Part shown: one piece after another, positions 25,226 through 38,220 of the stretch
Position numbering within the stretch: position 1 is the stretch's first letter
Layout: every line of letters starts with the position of its first letter
NCBI GenBank assembly: GCA_947000775.1
Contig: CAMQGK010000341.1
Span: forward strand, 8,954,501-9,018,500
DNA: 64,000 bases
Source: Pterois miles
Lineage: Eukaryota; Chordata; Actinopteri; Perciformes; Scorpaenidae
Reading direction: 5' to 3'
Position numbers and translations under genes: made by a program
Notes under the pieces: generated by a model
Told to the model about the DNA's origin: nothing
What the model saw: only the letters and a program-made list of their open reading frames with translations
The model's database searches: none

Positions 25226-28200
25226 ACGGCAAGCATCACACCTCAACCTAATGAATAAAGGGAAACCTAGAACAAGCTCTTATCAAAGTCATCCTACTGA
25301 TGCTGGACAGGTTTTTCACAATAAATGGCAACACACCATAATGGAAATAAAGAGCCATATAATTAAATAGATATGACACTAGCAGAAATATTCTAGCTAC
25401 TAGTGTATGTTCCATAGCAACCACTGTCCTAACAATCGGCTTGGGATGTACCGGCAGGATGGATTGTTTTATTGTGTTATTATTTATTGATAAAAAAATG
25501 TTTTTAATCTACACCTTTCATTTTGCCATACTTGATGACGATAGATGTTTTATAAAAGCAATAGCTCCTTCAGGCTGTGATTTGTTGTGTTTATATCACA
25601 GCTAATAACCACGGCCTGTCATGAACTATTGCTTAAAAATTCCATAACTCATTGCTGATGATTTATTTTTCCTTTATGTCAAATCCGAGCAATTTCTCAC
25701 GGCTGAGCATGCCTAATCATGTTGATAAACCAAATCAAAAGAACTCAAATTGGTCCTCTCTGTATCAACACGTTGTGCTCTGAGCCGTTGTATGGTTCTG
25801 AGGGCAATTAAGCCGTTAGCTAAACAGTGTGCCCATAATTCCTGGCGTCCCTGCTTTGAATGCCCTAATGAATGCCAGGGGGTCTCTCCTGAGCTAAGCA
25901 TGCTTATGGTGGACAGGTTTGCCTATCGGAGTCCCTGATGACCGACTATGTTTTACGGGCGCTGATATGCATTCATTTTTCACCTCTTGAGATCCTTGAA
26001 CTGACTGTGACCTTTTAATCAGTCATAGGGTCACAACGCCTGTGCTTTTTTTTTTTTTTTTTTTAGTCCTACTGATGGTGCTGATGGAGAAGAACCATGC
26101 CCAGCTATTGGCAACGATGAGGTCATCCAGGGGCGCTTTGATACGAGCATCTATAGGAATGCAAATGTGACCGGCTGCCTGGCCAGCATATTACAATAGG
26201 CCTGGGGCAGACAGTGCAGCTGCCACCATTAGTTTTAATACATAAAAGACAAACATTCGGTTCTGTGTGTGTCACACAGGAGACAAATGCATGTGGCATC
26301 TTGTGTTGTTTAAAGACTTGTCTGACCTCAGTGAGAACATGAGAGTGATTAAGGAATAGTTTAAAGGGACACACGGGTCAAGGGTCATGAGTGATAAGTG
26401 AGGTCACTCGGGGTCGTCGGCAGTCTGGTTCATCAATTTTGCCTCATACATCTTGGGTCGGCCAAACTGCACAAAGCTGCTCCGGTTAATGTATTATTTT
26501 CAGTGAAAGTCACAACAATACCATGCTCCTTTCACCATTTGGCTAAACTGTAATTTATCACACAGGTGAGAGAAACTGTGAGAAAGGTTTGCTTATTGTC
26601 GGAGCTTTAAAGTGGTCCGCATACTTAATTCACTACAAACCCGAGTAGCGAGTAATTAACTTGATCCCAAAAGCTTAGAAATTACACATAAAAGATAGCT
26701 ATTCTAGCTAAAGAAAGTGCAGTGATCTCATCGGTACACTATGTCAGTAGTCTTTCTGACTCAAAAGTAACACTTGAAGTATTTTAAGAGGTTCTTTCAA
26801 TTACAAGACACATGGGCGCCATGCTTAAGCAGTAGAGCACTTTTCCACTTCTCAACATCTGTCGAGCCGCCTCATCTCTGCTTACACATTTGTTGCTAGG
26901 CTGATCATAGCAGTGAGAAAACTGTACGTCTTTATTTGATTTAATTTACCTAAAAACAGATCATAGCACATTATGTTTATTTTATGTTTCTGTAGAAAGC
27001 CATCATAAAAGGTGGGATAAATTTTACCCCGATTACCAACTATCCAGGGTTTTATTATACAGTTTTCTTTATTCTTTACTGAAATAAGATAGGACTAAGA
27101 CTGAACAGCCAAATAACCAGAAACTGACAACATTCATATGGAAACTATTACTATTCTAAAAGTAGGCTGTCTGTTTACTTTAATTCCAAGTTAATGTGAT
27201 ATATATTTAGTGTAAAGGGCAGGCTTAGTGTATACTTAAGGTTTGGATATCGTGTGCAGCTTTTAGCGGCTCCTCTTACTGTAATTAAAGCTTTCCCTGT
27301 GTTAAGAGCTTGTGGTGTGTGTGAATGTGGGTATGCAATATTTTTTTGTGATACACACTGAATACTTATGTGCTTTTGTGTAGGAGTACAGCCAGTGTGA
27401 GGGTCTAGTGAGTATAATCCGAATGCATTATCTTTATGTTGGCTTTCACAAGATGGTCTGTTGGATGCATTTGTAAAATGGGCTAATAGGCTATTTTACT
27501 GCTTTTTCATGTGTACCTTTTCATGGGCTCTTGGCTGGGTGAACTGCAACCATGTCATTAAGTGTGCTGCCTGGAGCCCGGAGCAGTGTATATATACTCT
27601 GTCCTCTGCAGGGACGGGCATCCCCATCAGGGTCTGCCTGTACCACCCTCCATATGGTGCCTCGTCATTAGTTTTCTGTTGCCCCGGTGCCTGGGAGGTT
27701 CATCAAACCCTTGAGTCCAATCTCTCTGCAGCCTATTTCTACTCTACTGTGACATTTCTCTCTCTGGCCAATCGGATAAGTCACACATGGCTTCACCACA
27801 CGAAAGAACAACAGCAGCCTCAAGCAGATGTTGCTCTGCGGACTGCCCATGGAGTGGAAAACTGGGTTTCAAGAACAGTATCTCGGTTATTGTTAAAGAG
27901 GTTCACTATGTCTTGGAAGGGGAGATGTGGTTTAAGGCTATGAACTAAGACATCAGCGTTCAGATCATTGACAAGGATGAAAATACAGTTATGTTTTTTA
28001 TCTCTACGCATTTTCAAACTGCGCGGCTAGACAATAAGTTGAGATGTGAATGAATAAAACATGCCTTCTTTTTACTTCAGGGCAGTTCACATATGTACCA
28101 AGATATAATTCTCTTGAATAGCAAATTGATTAGCAATCACAGAAAAGCATGATGGGATAATAGTGATTGAACACAACAATAAAATCACAGAATTATTTTG

Positions 28201-28974
28201 AGTGAGGTTGGTTGTACTCAAGGTAAGGAAGAGCAACGTTATTTTTGTCCACTTTTATTCTGTAATATGACCAATATTTTTCATATTCAAGTGTGTATGA
28301 AAAAAAGTCACTGGTTTCTTAAAAAGCTAAATACAATAAGCATTGGATCAAGGCACATACAAGACTGGCCAAAGGGCATACAATGCACTTTGGTTTTCAA
28401 TTGTTAAGAACAGTTAACTTCAAATCGTGGAAACATAATAGTGTGTTCATTTGGAAAATAATACAAAATAATACTCATAACAAGGAGTTGCTGACACTGT
28501 GGTAATTCTAATGAAAGCTAACATGTTTTGTCTTTTCGGCCTGGTGACTAGAATGACGTATGGTACATGGTACTAAAGAATGCCGCCATTGTCGTTTGGC
28601 CATTGTTGGCTTGTACAAACAGAGATAGTGGGGGGTCCCCTGTGTCAGCCTGTCCAGTCTACTTGTTCTGAGGAGCAGAGAGCTCCTTAAGGTCGGTGTG
28701 CTTTATCTGCCCTGTGCTGTGGTCTACAATCCTATCAGAAACACTGGAACCCTGCTCGGGTTGCTCTGCTGCGTTTCCTCTTCTTGCGAAACAGAAAGAA
28801 ACAAATCACACACTGAACAAAGCAGAGAAATAAAGCATGGCACCTCATCTTTAGTTATTCATACTCCATACCAGGTGAATAATAGAGCAAGACTCTTGGT
28901 CCGTGTGACGTGGAGACAGCTACTGACTGCTCATTGTTTTCGAGGGCAACATGCCTGCTTTGCGAATTAGTCGA
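25226..28974. other. 3.7 kb non-coding DNA downstream of flrt3
   Basis: No exon is recognised. A poly(T) run occupies 26046-26064. About 25680-25940 is a unique block open on both strands over about 60 codons and is a candidate conserved element. A second possible polyadenylation word for flrt3 (TTTATT on this strand) lies at 28254-28259. The 160-codon open frame at 27461-27943 has no recognisable domain. Confidence 0.4.
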
Positions 28975-29431
28975 TCAGCTGTGCCGTAGTTTATTTATGT
29001 CATTTTTTTGCCTTTTTGTTTTTCAGACAGCCACAAAGTTAAAAGAATGACCTGTGCTTATACTACAAGGTTTTCTAAGGTCTGATTGTTCAACACAGCA
29101 ATGAAAACCCACTTTCACAGTTGACAAGTCATCATATCTCAGTAGAACACAGAGTTTCTTTTAGTTGGTCGATAACCTTAAGCAAAGGAAATACAGTACA
29201 AATTACTACAAATTCCTAAAATATAGAATTGCAGTTAGTTACAATACCCACTGATGGTTCAGTGATGGCCTGCAACTGGAACGTTCTTCGTCCTCATAAA
29301 ATGTCCTTAAATATAAATTATATGGCAAATGTACAGAACATTGCTTCCTTAGTCTTATAGATCCAGTGTTTTGTAAAAGTCTTGCCACTCTGTTTATGTC
29401 GCACACTCATCATGAATGGCCATGCGCAATA
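28975..29431 (-). other. flrt3: probable flrt3 3' untranslated region
   Basis: This is sequence just after the flrt3 stop codon on the minus strand, up to the first canonical polyadenylation word. The boundary assumes cleavage about 15-20 nt past that word. A longer 3' UTR ending near 28235 is also possible. Confidence 0.45.
28990..28995 (-). terminator. candidate polyadenylation signal AATAAA for flrt3
   Basis: AATAAA on the minus strand, about 437 nt after the stop codon. It is the first canonical hexamer after the stop. No strong GU-rich element is obvious beyond it, which lowers confidence. Confidence 0.4.
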
Positions 29432-31384
29432 TCATGAATGGGAATGGTCTGAATCTGGTATTCCACTGTCTCTGTAGCTCCTGTTGTTAATACTGTTGTC
29501 ACTGTGTGGGCTTTTGTATAAAGTCAGGCCGTTGGGTGGGAAAATCGTGTGTATCACAAATTCCTCCTTGGACACAGGCAGGTGATTTATAGGTATCATT
29601 TGAAAAGAAGTTTCTCGTATTTCTAGGATGGAGGTGTCCTTCTTAGTGCCAGCCTCAGCATAGTCGTCCTTTCTCCGACGGCCTTTGTTGTAGGTGCAGT
29701 TCCTGGAAAAAAGTGAACCGTTCCTGTGGACATACCAACACACCAGTGCCAACATGATTATTGCCAAAAGAGCCACAGCCCCACCAATGATAGCAGCCAA
29801 AGGCAGACTGGAATTTTTGTAAGGCTCTTTCTCCTGTTCTCTGTTTAAAGTTGTAGTTGGGTTGTACGATTTGTGAGAACCAGTCTCTGTCTCGATGCAA
29901 ACAGGGGTCTCATCTGACAGGTAAATGTTGCTGGTCTCCATGGGAACCATGCATATCCTATAGGAAGACTCTGGCTCCAGCGCTGTGAGAAGGTACTCCT
30001 TCCTCTCCCCCTGCACGATGGTCTCAGTGATGGAGCCAAAGGCAGGGCTGTGTCCCAGCTTTAGCCAGCTGAGCCGCAGGGCAGTCATGGGCTGCGACAC
30101 CCTCCATGATATGTGTATTGTATCCGCACTACTTGACTTCACACTGATGGTGATGATCTTTCTGCCTGAAGAGGTGGTAGTGCTGTGGTAATTCTTACTA
30201 ATGTCAGACCCTTTTACTACAGGTCTTTTAGTCACAAACGAGGGCCACTGGGGCTGTGTGGGGCGTAAAGTGTTGGAGACTGTGCTTGTCTCATACGTGG
30301 AGATGAGTTCTGAATCTGTGCAGTCAAACATGTCTGTGGTTAGGTCTTTAATTGCCATGCCTTTGACCTTATCAGGACCCTGGCACATGAAGCCACGTAC
30401 ATTCACCTTAGACGGCAACGACCGCAGCCAGTCACGCACCCATTTCATCCTGCATGTGCATTGCCAGGGGTTGTTGCGTAGCAGGAGCTGTGTGAGATTG
30501 TCCAGATCTTCAAATACACCCTGTGGGAGGCTGCTCAGGTTGTTGCCAGACAGGTCCAGGCGATACAGCTGCCTAAGGAAGGCAAAAGCCCCAGGCGGAA
30601 CCCGATTAATGTGATTATCTTGTAGCTGCAGCTTCTCCAAACTGTTGCCTGGCAAGTTGGCTGGCGGCGATGTCAAGGAGTTCCTCACTAGCGAGAGCTC
30701 AGTCAGGTTGATCAGGTTAATGAGGGCCATCTCCCCTATCCCACGGTTGTTGAGCAGGTTACCGTCCAGGATTAGTCGCTTCAGGTTGATGAGATCTTGC
30801 AGCGACTGCTCTGAGATGGAGGAGATGCGGTTGTCATCAAAGCGCAGCTCCTCAATGCTCATGGGCAGTCCTGAGGGGATGGTGCTTAGGTGGTTTCTGG
30901 AGAGAAAAAGCAGTCTGAGGTGATTACTGTCCCTGAAGGCCCCCTCCTCTATGCTGACTGCAGATACCGAGTTATCATCCAGGTGTAGTTCCTCAATGTA
31001 GGGAATTTGAGCTAGAGAGGCATGGGTAATCATCCGAACGTTGTTCTCCTGAAGGTGGAGCTCTTTCAGCCCAAGAGGAAGGTTAGTGGGGAACTCATCC
31101 AGGTTGTTGCAGTACAGGTAGATCTTCTCCACATTTACCAGCCTGCGGAGCTCTGCAGGAATGCCCGAACTCTTGATGCGATTGTTTTGCAGAAAGAGCA
31201 CTGTAGCATCCAGGGGCAAACCTGTAGGAATGGAAGTCAGGCCACGGTCATTACAGTAGATGAAGGTCCCATCACAGCGGCAGGCTGAGGGACATGAGGC
31301 GGAGGTCACCAGGGGGTTAGCAAGACCCAGCAGCAGCCCGACCCTGATGAGGAAGAGGATAAAGGCCTTGCATTGACGCACCAT
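29432..31384 (-). CDS. flrt3: Fibronectin leucine-rich transmembrane protein 3
   Basis: Single-pass cell-surface adhesion and guidance protein. FLRT proteins bind latrophilins and UNC5 receptors through the leucine-rich repeats, self-associate, and modulate FGF receptor signalling. The sequence shows a signal peptide (about 1-30), an N-terminal cysteine cap (C31, C35, C37, C44) and leucine-rich repeats (about 46-305). A C-terminal cap (C309, C311, C334, C355), a fibronectin III domain (about 406-501), a membrane helix (about 527-552) and a tail of about 98 residues ending DSDHSHS follow. NxS/T sites are at 226, 282, 296 and 524. Length (650 aa) is normal. The stretches LHLDDNSVSAVSIEEGAFRD and SWLKLGHSPAFGSITETI and the tail fit FLRT3 rather than FLRT1 or FLRT2. 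The start codon has A at -3 and G at +4, and stops lie upstream in frame. The intronless reading frame is usual for the family. C92 has no obvious partner. Confidence 0.98.
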   Translation of the reverse strand: MVRQCKAFILFLIRVGLLLGLANPLVTSASCPSACRCDGTFIYCNDRGLTSIPTGLPLDATVLFLQNNRIKSSGIPAELRRLVNVEKIYLYCNNLDEFPTNLPLGLKELHLQENNVRMITHASLAQIPYIEELHLDDNSVSAVSIEEGAFRDSNHLRLLFLSRNHLSTIPSGLPMSIEELRFDDNRISSISEQSLQDLINLKRLILDGNLLNNRGIGEMALINLINLTELSLVRNSLTSPPANLPGNSLEKLQLQDNHINRVPPGAFAFLRQLYRLDLSGNNLSSLPQGVFEDLDNLTQLLLRNNPWQCTCRMKWVRDWLRSLPSKVNVRGFMCQGPDKVKGMAIKDLTTDMFDCTDSELISTYETSTVSNTLRPTQPQWPSFVTKRPVVKGSDISKNYHSTTTSSGRKIITISVKSSSADTIHISWRVSQPMTALRLSWLKLGHSPAFGSITETIVQGERKEYLLTALEPESSYRICMVPMETSNIYLSDETPVCIETETGSHKSYNPTTTLNREQEKEPYKNSSLPLAAIIGGAVALLAIIMLALVCWYVHRNGSLFSRNCTYNKGRRRKDDYAEAGTKKDTSILEIRETSFQMIPINHLPVSKEEFVIHTIFPPNGLTLYKSPHSDNSINNRSYRDSGIPDSDHSHS

Positions 31385-31428
31385 CTTGAAGCTGTGTTGC
31401 CTGGCAGTCTAATCACTCAAGAGCCCCT
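31385..31428 (-). other. flrt3: flrt3 coding-exon 5' UTR and splice acceptor
   Basis: On the minus strand a pyrimidine-rich tract TGTCTTCTCCCCAG ends in AG at 31427-31428, which puts the exon start at 31426, 42 nt before the ATG. FLRT3 genes usually have one or more non-coding exons upstream of a single coding exon, so this acceptor fits. The short leader holds stop codons and no upstream ATG. Confidence 0.75.
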
Positions 31429-33622
31429 GGGGAGAAGACACAAGGGTACATTTAATGCACAAGGCCTTTAAAGGAGAGCCAAATTCCTGTTCTCATAATT
31501 GCTGGGTGTTTGAAATGCTGCCTGCAGCACTTTCTAGATTAAATAACTGCTGAAAGAATCCGTTTGAAATCCTCCGATTAAATGTATATGAATTGATCAT
31601 TAGGATTGCCAGACAGTAAAAATAAAGTGAAATGCTTTTTTTTCCTGCAATAAACTGTTTTCTTCAGAGCGATCTCTACATCAATAATAGATTTCAAGGA
31701 TTAAAAGTTTTAAAAAAGTAACCTGTGTTAGAGACAACTGCTTTTTAAGAAATGTTCTGAGCTTTGTGAATTGGATCTCTGTGTCTCAGCTTTTTGGCCC
31801 TGACTTGTGAAACGTAATAGCATCCCCTAGTTGTTTTACACATTTTCCGTATCTCAAGGCTGCCTTTCATCGCTGCAGACCAGGGGAGTGAACAAAGTCG
31901 GGCTTTGTCGATGAACTGTTGTGGAACTGACATACTCTTAAGTCCTGTTAGATCATTACCCATGCCTTCTCGTCATTCAAATTCTGGAGTTTAACTGGCC
32001 TCGTACATGGTGGAAAAGGGATATCTCTCCTCACAGCACAGAGGTTTGATCAAAGTCTTTAGCATGTTAAGTCTGACAAGTTTTATAAGACCGTTTTCTC
32101 AGATTACAAGATAAAAATTTCTGAGTTTCATTTATCCTTCCACGGTAATCATGGTATGCTTTTAAAAGTATTATATAGAATAGATCAATCTAATTGAAAT
32201 TATATATAACATTTAACAATTCATAAACTCATGAAAGGTAGCCTTGAAATGAACAAAACCATGGTGCAAAGCAGAAGGTGCCAAGTGGTTGATAGTTCCA
32301 TTTTAATTACGCTAATACTGATTCATTGCTTTAATTATGCATTCTTGCTCTGACCTCTCTTCCTGCATGTCTCATTAGAAATTGTGGTCTGGTCAGTGAA
32401 GTGGATAAAAAAGCAAAGCCATCTGTATTTGTCATACCTGATTTCGACGACGTGGTAAATCCTTTCCTGCCACCAAAAAATCCAATCAAGATTTCCTCTT
32501 GAATTTGCTCTTATCCTTCCTGAAAGGGAAAGTTTGTCCGAGGGGTTTCTGGTGATATCCTGACCTGGTCAGTGTTTGCTGAGCTGATCCTTGTTTGGAC
32601 GATGACCTCCTCTGTGTAGTCAGAGGCTCATGCTTTCAATGCCTTTACCATGGCAGATAAGCCTGTAGAAAAAGCATCCCCCTCTCACTGACAACACATG
32701 CGCTCACAGGTAATATTAAAAAAATCCTAATGGGTGCTGAGCTCAACAGCCATAACTGCAAATGAGATTTTGTGGGTGTTGTATAGTGTTCCGCGTGCAG
32801 GACGGGGCGAGCTCTAGCAAAGGCTCCTTTCTGCAATCAAGCCCGACAGGCATGATGAGTTGACACAAAGCTGGTCTGAGCCATGCCAATCCCCTGTGCC
32901 ACAGGCTCAATACAGGCCTGTTCACTCGCGTACTCCAGGTCTTCAGGTAACCCAGAATCCTCTGCTCCCTTGTCGAGCCTGTATACACATTAATCCAGGG
33001 CTCCGGTCCCTTTTCCTGAACAGATAACCAATGTTCTCCTTTCCTCTAAGGAGCAAAACAGGGCAAGGTGCTTATCCTTCTGGGCCCGGTCTCCCTCACA
33101 CATCTGCAGCTTGACTCGTACGTGCCCTCCTCACACCTGAAAAATAACCACAGACAAACATGTTTAGTGCCCACATTCAGACAGTCATTTTTCATAGTTT
33201 TTTCTTTTAATTTGGTAGAAATAGAAAAGAATATATCGCTCTTTGGCCCCTGTTCATTTCAGTTACTCATTTCAGTCATTGATTTTAGTATGAAACCTCA
33301 AGTGAACCAGATGTTGACTCTGAGGAAATCTAATTAAGTTTAGGAATGTGTTTGATACTGAACCCTGACCTCACTTACATTGTGAATACTTATTTAGAAA
33401 TAGCCTTTCTTCTCGTCTATGATTTGACCTTTTACAGCTCCCTACTCTAACACACCACATCTCTTTTCTATGGTGATACAAGAAAGAATGTCCATGCATA
33501 CGAAAGACAACATTGATGTAGACCCTCAGCAACAATGGCTAAGGGTGGAGAACCTGTGCCCTTCTCAGTCCAGTTCACGGCTCAGCTGGGCTTTTGGTGT
33601 TTTTACAAGAGTCCTGCAATTT

Positions 33623-33636
33623 AAAAAAAAAAAAAA
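33623..33636. repeat. poly(A) run
   Basis: Fourteen consecutive A. No retroposon body could be recognised beside it. Confidence 0.9.
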
Positions 33637-35145
33637 CTGCAGTCTGCTGGTTCAGATTCTTCATGTGAGAGGAAAAATGGATCTAGTGGTGTCTTGCTGA
33701 ATTACTTGCATTGTTAAAAAGCCCCTCTGACAAATGAGGCCCATTTGACTTTAGCATGGAGAAGACGGTGGCTGCATCCATCCCTGTCACTCCCAGCTCC
33801 TCTCTGTGACCCCTTACCCCCCTCTCTGTTCTCCATGAATGCTGTTTCTGTTTGTAAAAATAGAATTTCCTTTGCCAAGGAAAATGTTGTGTTTCCTCTT
33901 ACAACACAATAGCTTTGCGTCCTTATACGTGACCTGCTGGCAGCCACTGTTTGCTGTAAAACACGTAAAGGTAAATTAGGAACAAGCGGCCCAGCCATTT
34001 AACAGTTGCAGCCCATGACAAGGAGAAGATTAGGGAATTGAGAGGCTTGAAACTCGATTACAACTCCTGAGATGCTGTCTAATAATAACGCTTCCTTCTG
34101 TTCCATCTAAACATGGCCCCTTCGTCCAGTATTGCATTAGTCGTAGATTAGAGTCTGGGGAAAAAGCACCAGATGTGACCTCCACTAACTTCTGGAATAA
34201 AGGAGTCTGACAAAGGAAAAAAAGAGATGAAATTCAGTAATAGAGTTTTAGAAAATAGCGGGACGATAGAGGGATGTGTGCTGTCTGTCTTCTGGAATGA
34301 ACTTTTAATGCAGCACTTAGTCAAGCCATTTCAATTTTAAATAGGCCTTTCTCCTCATTTTGTAAAGTTCTCCAGTATGTAGTCTTGATTTGAGTCCTTG
34401 AATTCTTTGCATTAGGTGAAATTGTCTCTGCATTACTGTCTTATCAAGGGAACCCTATCTGCGCTTGGATTGGATGATTATCTGCATAAACAGCCACACA
34501 TGTGACGCGGTGCAACGTTTCCAGTTAGTTTGCCTTTCTTTGTTACCCGCTGAGATAACAGGGTCTGGCTCAGTGTCCAGTGCAAGGGGCCTGGTTATTC
34601 TTTTATGAACGCTGGTGTAAGAAAGAGCAAAAACATAATGTATCATGGGCGTCGGTGTGACGTTATATTGTGAGTGATTTATCAGATGTCTGCTTTGAAC
34701 CAAGTACATCACGCTCACTTTACGAGGGGATATAGTCAGGCCTAGATACTTGGCTGTTTTTCCCCCCATTTCTTTTTCCACGCTCATCAGATTTCAGGAG
34801 AGTGGCCCCTTTCTATTGTTCACTACAAGGCAAGCATGGGGACCTTATAGCCTCAACAGAGGGGGTGAAACATTTTATTTCAGGCAATTAAGTAATGTCT
34901 CTACTATTGTATTTACTAATAACATATACATACACCACCCCCACCTGCACACACACATGCAATGTTAATGTGCACACAGTCGCTTTGAGGGCAACGGAGG
35001 CCGAGTTCAACATTTTTAGTGATGGATGTCTTTCTCCATCGTCCTAATAAGCTCCGCCGGCTGACAGAGGATTTCTCTAGCAGTCAAAGTGGCTTCTGCT
35101 TCATTTAATCTGAACTGGCAAAGTTCAATTGAGCATCCTGGTAAG

Positions 35146-35148
<3 letters not shown>

Positions 35149-35178
<30 letters not shown>
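35149..35178. repeat. (GT)n microsatellite
   Basis: Fifteen GT units, followed by ATACAG. Confidence 0.97.
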
Positions 35179-35181
<3 letters not shown>

Positions 35182-38020
35182 CAGCTAGTTACCTTTCAGT
35201 GGACAGCGTGGGAGGCTCACACAAAGCTGGACACTGATAGCCATTGTGAGCTCAACACGCATAAATGCACATTAGTCTGCAATAACAGAGCCCAAGATTT
35301 GTGCCCCCGAGTCATACGCTGCACAAGAAAGGCTTTGGAAAAACCTCAAATAGAAACAATTTCATGCCTGTCAAAAGTATTGCAGATTATAATGACTTTT
35401 AGTTCCGTAAAAATTCAGAATAATATTACATAGGCTGCATTTAGGAGGGGGGCGCGAGCTGTAGAAGTAGTACTGGCTGACTGTTAAATTATTCATGAGC
35501 CCTGAAATTAATTTTGAACCACAGTAGAGCTCTCCATTGGGAAATCAATGTTGTTTGTATCTGCTGTTGATTATTTATTCTAATTCATAATATAGTTTGG
35601 ATTTATGATTGATTGCACAATATCGGTAGAAGTATTTTTCAGACGTTGGTCATGAAAATGTTTTTTTTGTTTGACAGGATAGGTTTTAAGCACAAATAAA
35701 ACTGGAAAACATGAATTGTTTGTGCTATGATCACGCATGTAAATATACCTATTTTGGTTGAGGACAGTTGAAGCTAAACGGATTTGAAAGCAAAATGTGA
35801 TATTGTACAGCTGGTTTGTATTTTGTTGTATTTAATGTTTTTGTTTCGTAACTTTCTGCTCTCAAACAAGGTGAGTTTTTCTTATTTTTCACCCTGCGTC
35901 GGCCGTCGATTTACATATTAGTAAGTTGCATGTCAGCGGCCTGCTGTGGTGCCGAGACACAGTGGAACATTCATGGTCACATCTGAATTCCCATGGATAC
36001 AGAACACAGTTCAGCCAAAGAGAAAATGGGCAAAAAAAATCTCTTAATAGTTTTACAGATTTGGTTCGTGGCCTCCTGGCGCTGTCTTTAGATGGGCCGA
36101 CCAGATGATACTTTTGCCGGCCCATTAAGAAGAGCATGGAGGCCTGGGACACACGGGGGTCTCTCTCTTTTGTAACAGCCTGAAAGGAGAGATCTGTAGC
36201 AGCTGCAGTGGTTTTTCCCCACATGGGGGTGGTAGGCACTGCAAGATGAAATGAGTGTGTGTGTCTGTATGTGACAAGCAAACACCAAAACACTGAATAC
36301 TCATGTTAAGCTGCTCACACGATCCCTCTCAGCACAGGCCTGACACCTACCTACAATACACAGATTAGTTAACCTCCCTACTGGCCCATCTACAGTTTTT
36401 CCTGAGTCATAGCGCTTGCAGAGGTTTTTCCTGCAGTATTTATGCTTTGCGGACACCTTTACATGTAGTAACTAATATAAAATGATTTGACTCTTAAAGC
36501 TTGGAATAGATGTAAAAAGATACTGCTTCAGATAAATAATGAAACGAACTGAACGAGGCCTCCTCCGAGTACCAATCTGAAATATGTCTTGGTAGTTGTG
36601 AAAGTCTTATTACTTTTCCCCCCTAACACAGTCATACATATTTTATGCTTCAACTTTTCTGGCAATAGAAGATTCTGTCTGTAGTGACCTGGTTCGCTGT
36701 TAATCTGCAGTGTGAATTCCCTCTGAAAGCAATCGACTTGAGACTTTTGCCTCAGGCAGTCATCACTGAAGACAATTGGGTCTGTCCTCATGTCTGCTAT
36801 GTTTAACAGCCTATTTATTTCTTTGTCTCCCACACACTGAAAAACAAAGAGCAGCCATTACATTGCTTGACAACTGAAGTCAAGTTTGCATCCACTGTTA
36901 GTGATTTACTGAAATCAGGATGCAGCCTCTATATAGATTATATTTATTCATATATGTCATTGTTTAAAGCCTGGATGACCTTATCGTCTCATGGAGATAA
37001 AAGGCTGTGTTAAATTGGATTAACAGCTGTTAACCCTGGTGTTGCCATTAATACATCCAGGTTAAATACAGTGCACCAGGGCTGAAGGTGCCCACTTTAT
37101 TGCATTGATGTAATGGAATAAATATCAGGTTTGTTTGGAGAGAGAAGCGAACATTATAGATTGACATGTTGGCCATATGAGCAGAAGGTATAATCCTACT
37201 GTATTCCTGTGTGCTTATCATAAACCACATATTTGTTTTAAGGAAATGTTAATGCACGTTGTGTGTGTTAAACGAGCCGCTGCTTTTGTGCGAACTGGTG
37301 CGTCTGGAACTTCATTTTGTGCATTTTTGGGGACCTCCATGACTGCGCCCCTACAGCAGGCTGTACACAACCTATGGGGTTTTTGGAGGGGGGATTATCT
37401 GCGGACAGGGTTGCAGTTGCACTCAGTAAATTTGAATGGATCAGGGCATGAATAGAGCTGGTCCAAGACAGTGACGCCGGAGACGCATTTAGCGGAGTTT
37501 CTTCTCCAGCTGCCCCTTCATGTCTGACTCCGCGGGATCCGCACTGCAATTTCAGCTGCACACCGGGGCGTCTTCGGCTCGGCTGCGACGCCGAGACTAA
37601 AACCACACTGTCCACTCTAATCCTATCAAGTTTGCGTATTCACCAATGTTTATTTTCCAACCATTTGAGGGAAAATCAAAAGCTGACATAAGGAACGAGG
37701 AGATATTTAGACGCCCCTGTTACTCTCCTAAGTGTTTTTTTTGTACACGTTGAGACTGAGGCGGAGTGAGAATGTGATCGAGAAGCAAATTCAGCGTGTC
37801 GCAACAAGAAATGCATCTCTACAGTGGGAGAGTGCGGGAGGAGAAAACAGAGATGTGGTGTTTGTTGGTCGCAGAGGATCGAAGCAGCAAGTTGCAGAGC
37901 AGGAGAGGGACGATCAGATTGATGGAACAGTGTCTATAAAATCAGCTTTTTATCTGCTAAGAGGAGCAGAATAACTCGCTGTGCGTAAACTAACAGCTCA
38001 GTTTGGTTGTTTGGAAGAAA

Positions 38021-38034
38021 CGCGCACTCACCAT
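38021..38034 (-). other. candidate alternative splice donor for a flrt3 leader exon
   Basis: On the minus strand ATG|GTGAGTGCGCG gives a good donor, with the exon ending at 38032. It could end an alternative or longer leader exon. The exon side contains an A-run, which is unusual, so this is the weaker of the two candidates. Confidence 0.35.
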
Positions 38035-38220
38035 TTTTTTTGCTCTAAAGAGAAATAAAACATTTGTTTTATGTGATTGCCTCGAGTATTTAAAAAAAAT
38101 CAGGAAAAAAGAGGGCAACTAATTAAGATACAAGCAACTCCTGGGATCCAGCATGACTTTAAATCCCTTCTGCCAGAAAGAAGATCCAAAAAGATGATGC
38201 ATTCCCAACCAGCAAAAACG

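Noticed and set aside
27461..27943. 160-codon plus-strand open frame
   Set aside because: The longest frame outside flrt3 and the repeat-driven ones, but no domain, no coding-like neighbours and nothing I recognise; probably chance.
29655..31288. Several plus- and minus-strand frames of 60-140 codons
   Set aside because: They are shadows of the flrt3 coding sequence in other frames.
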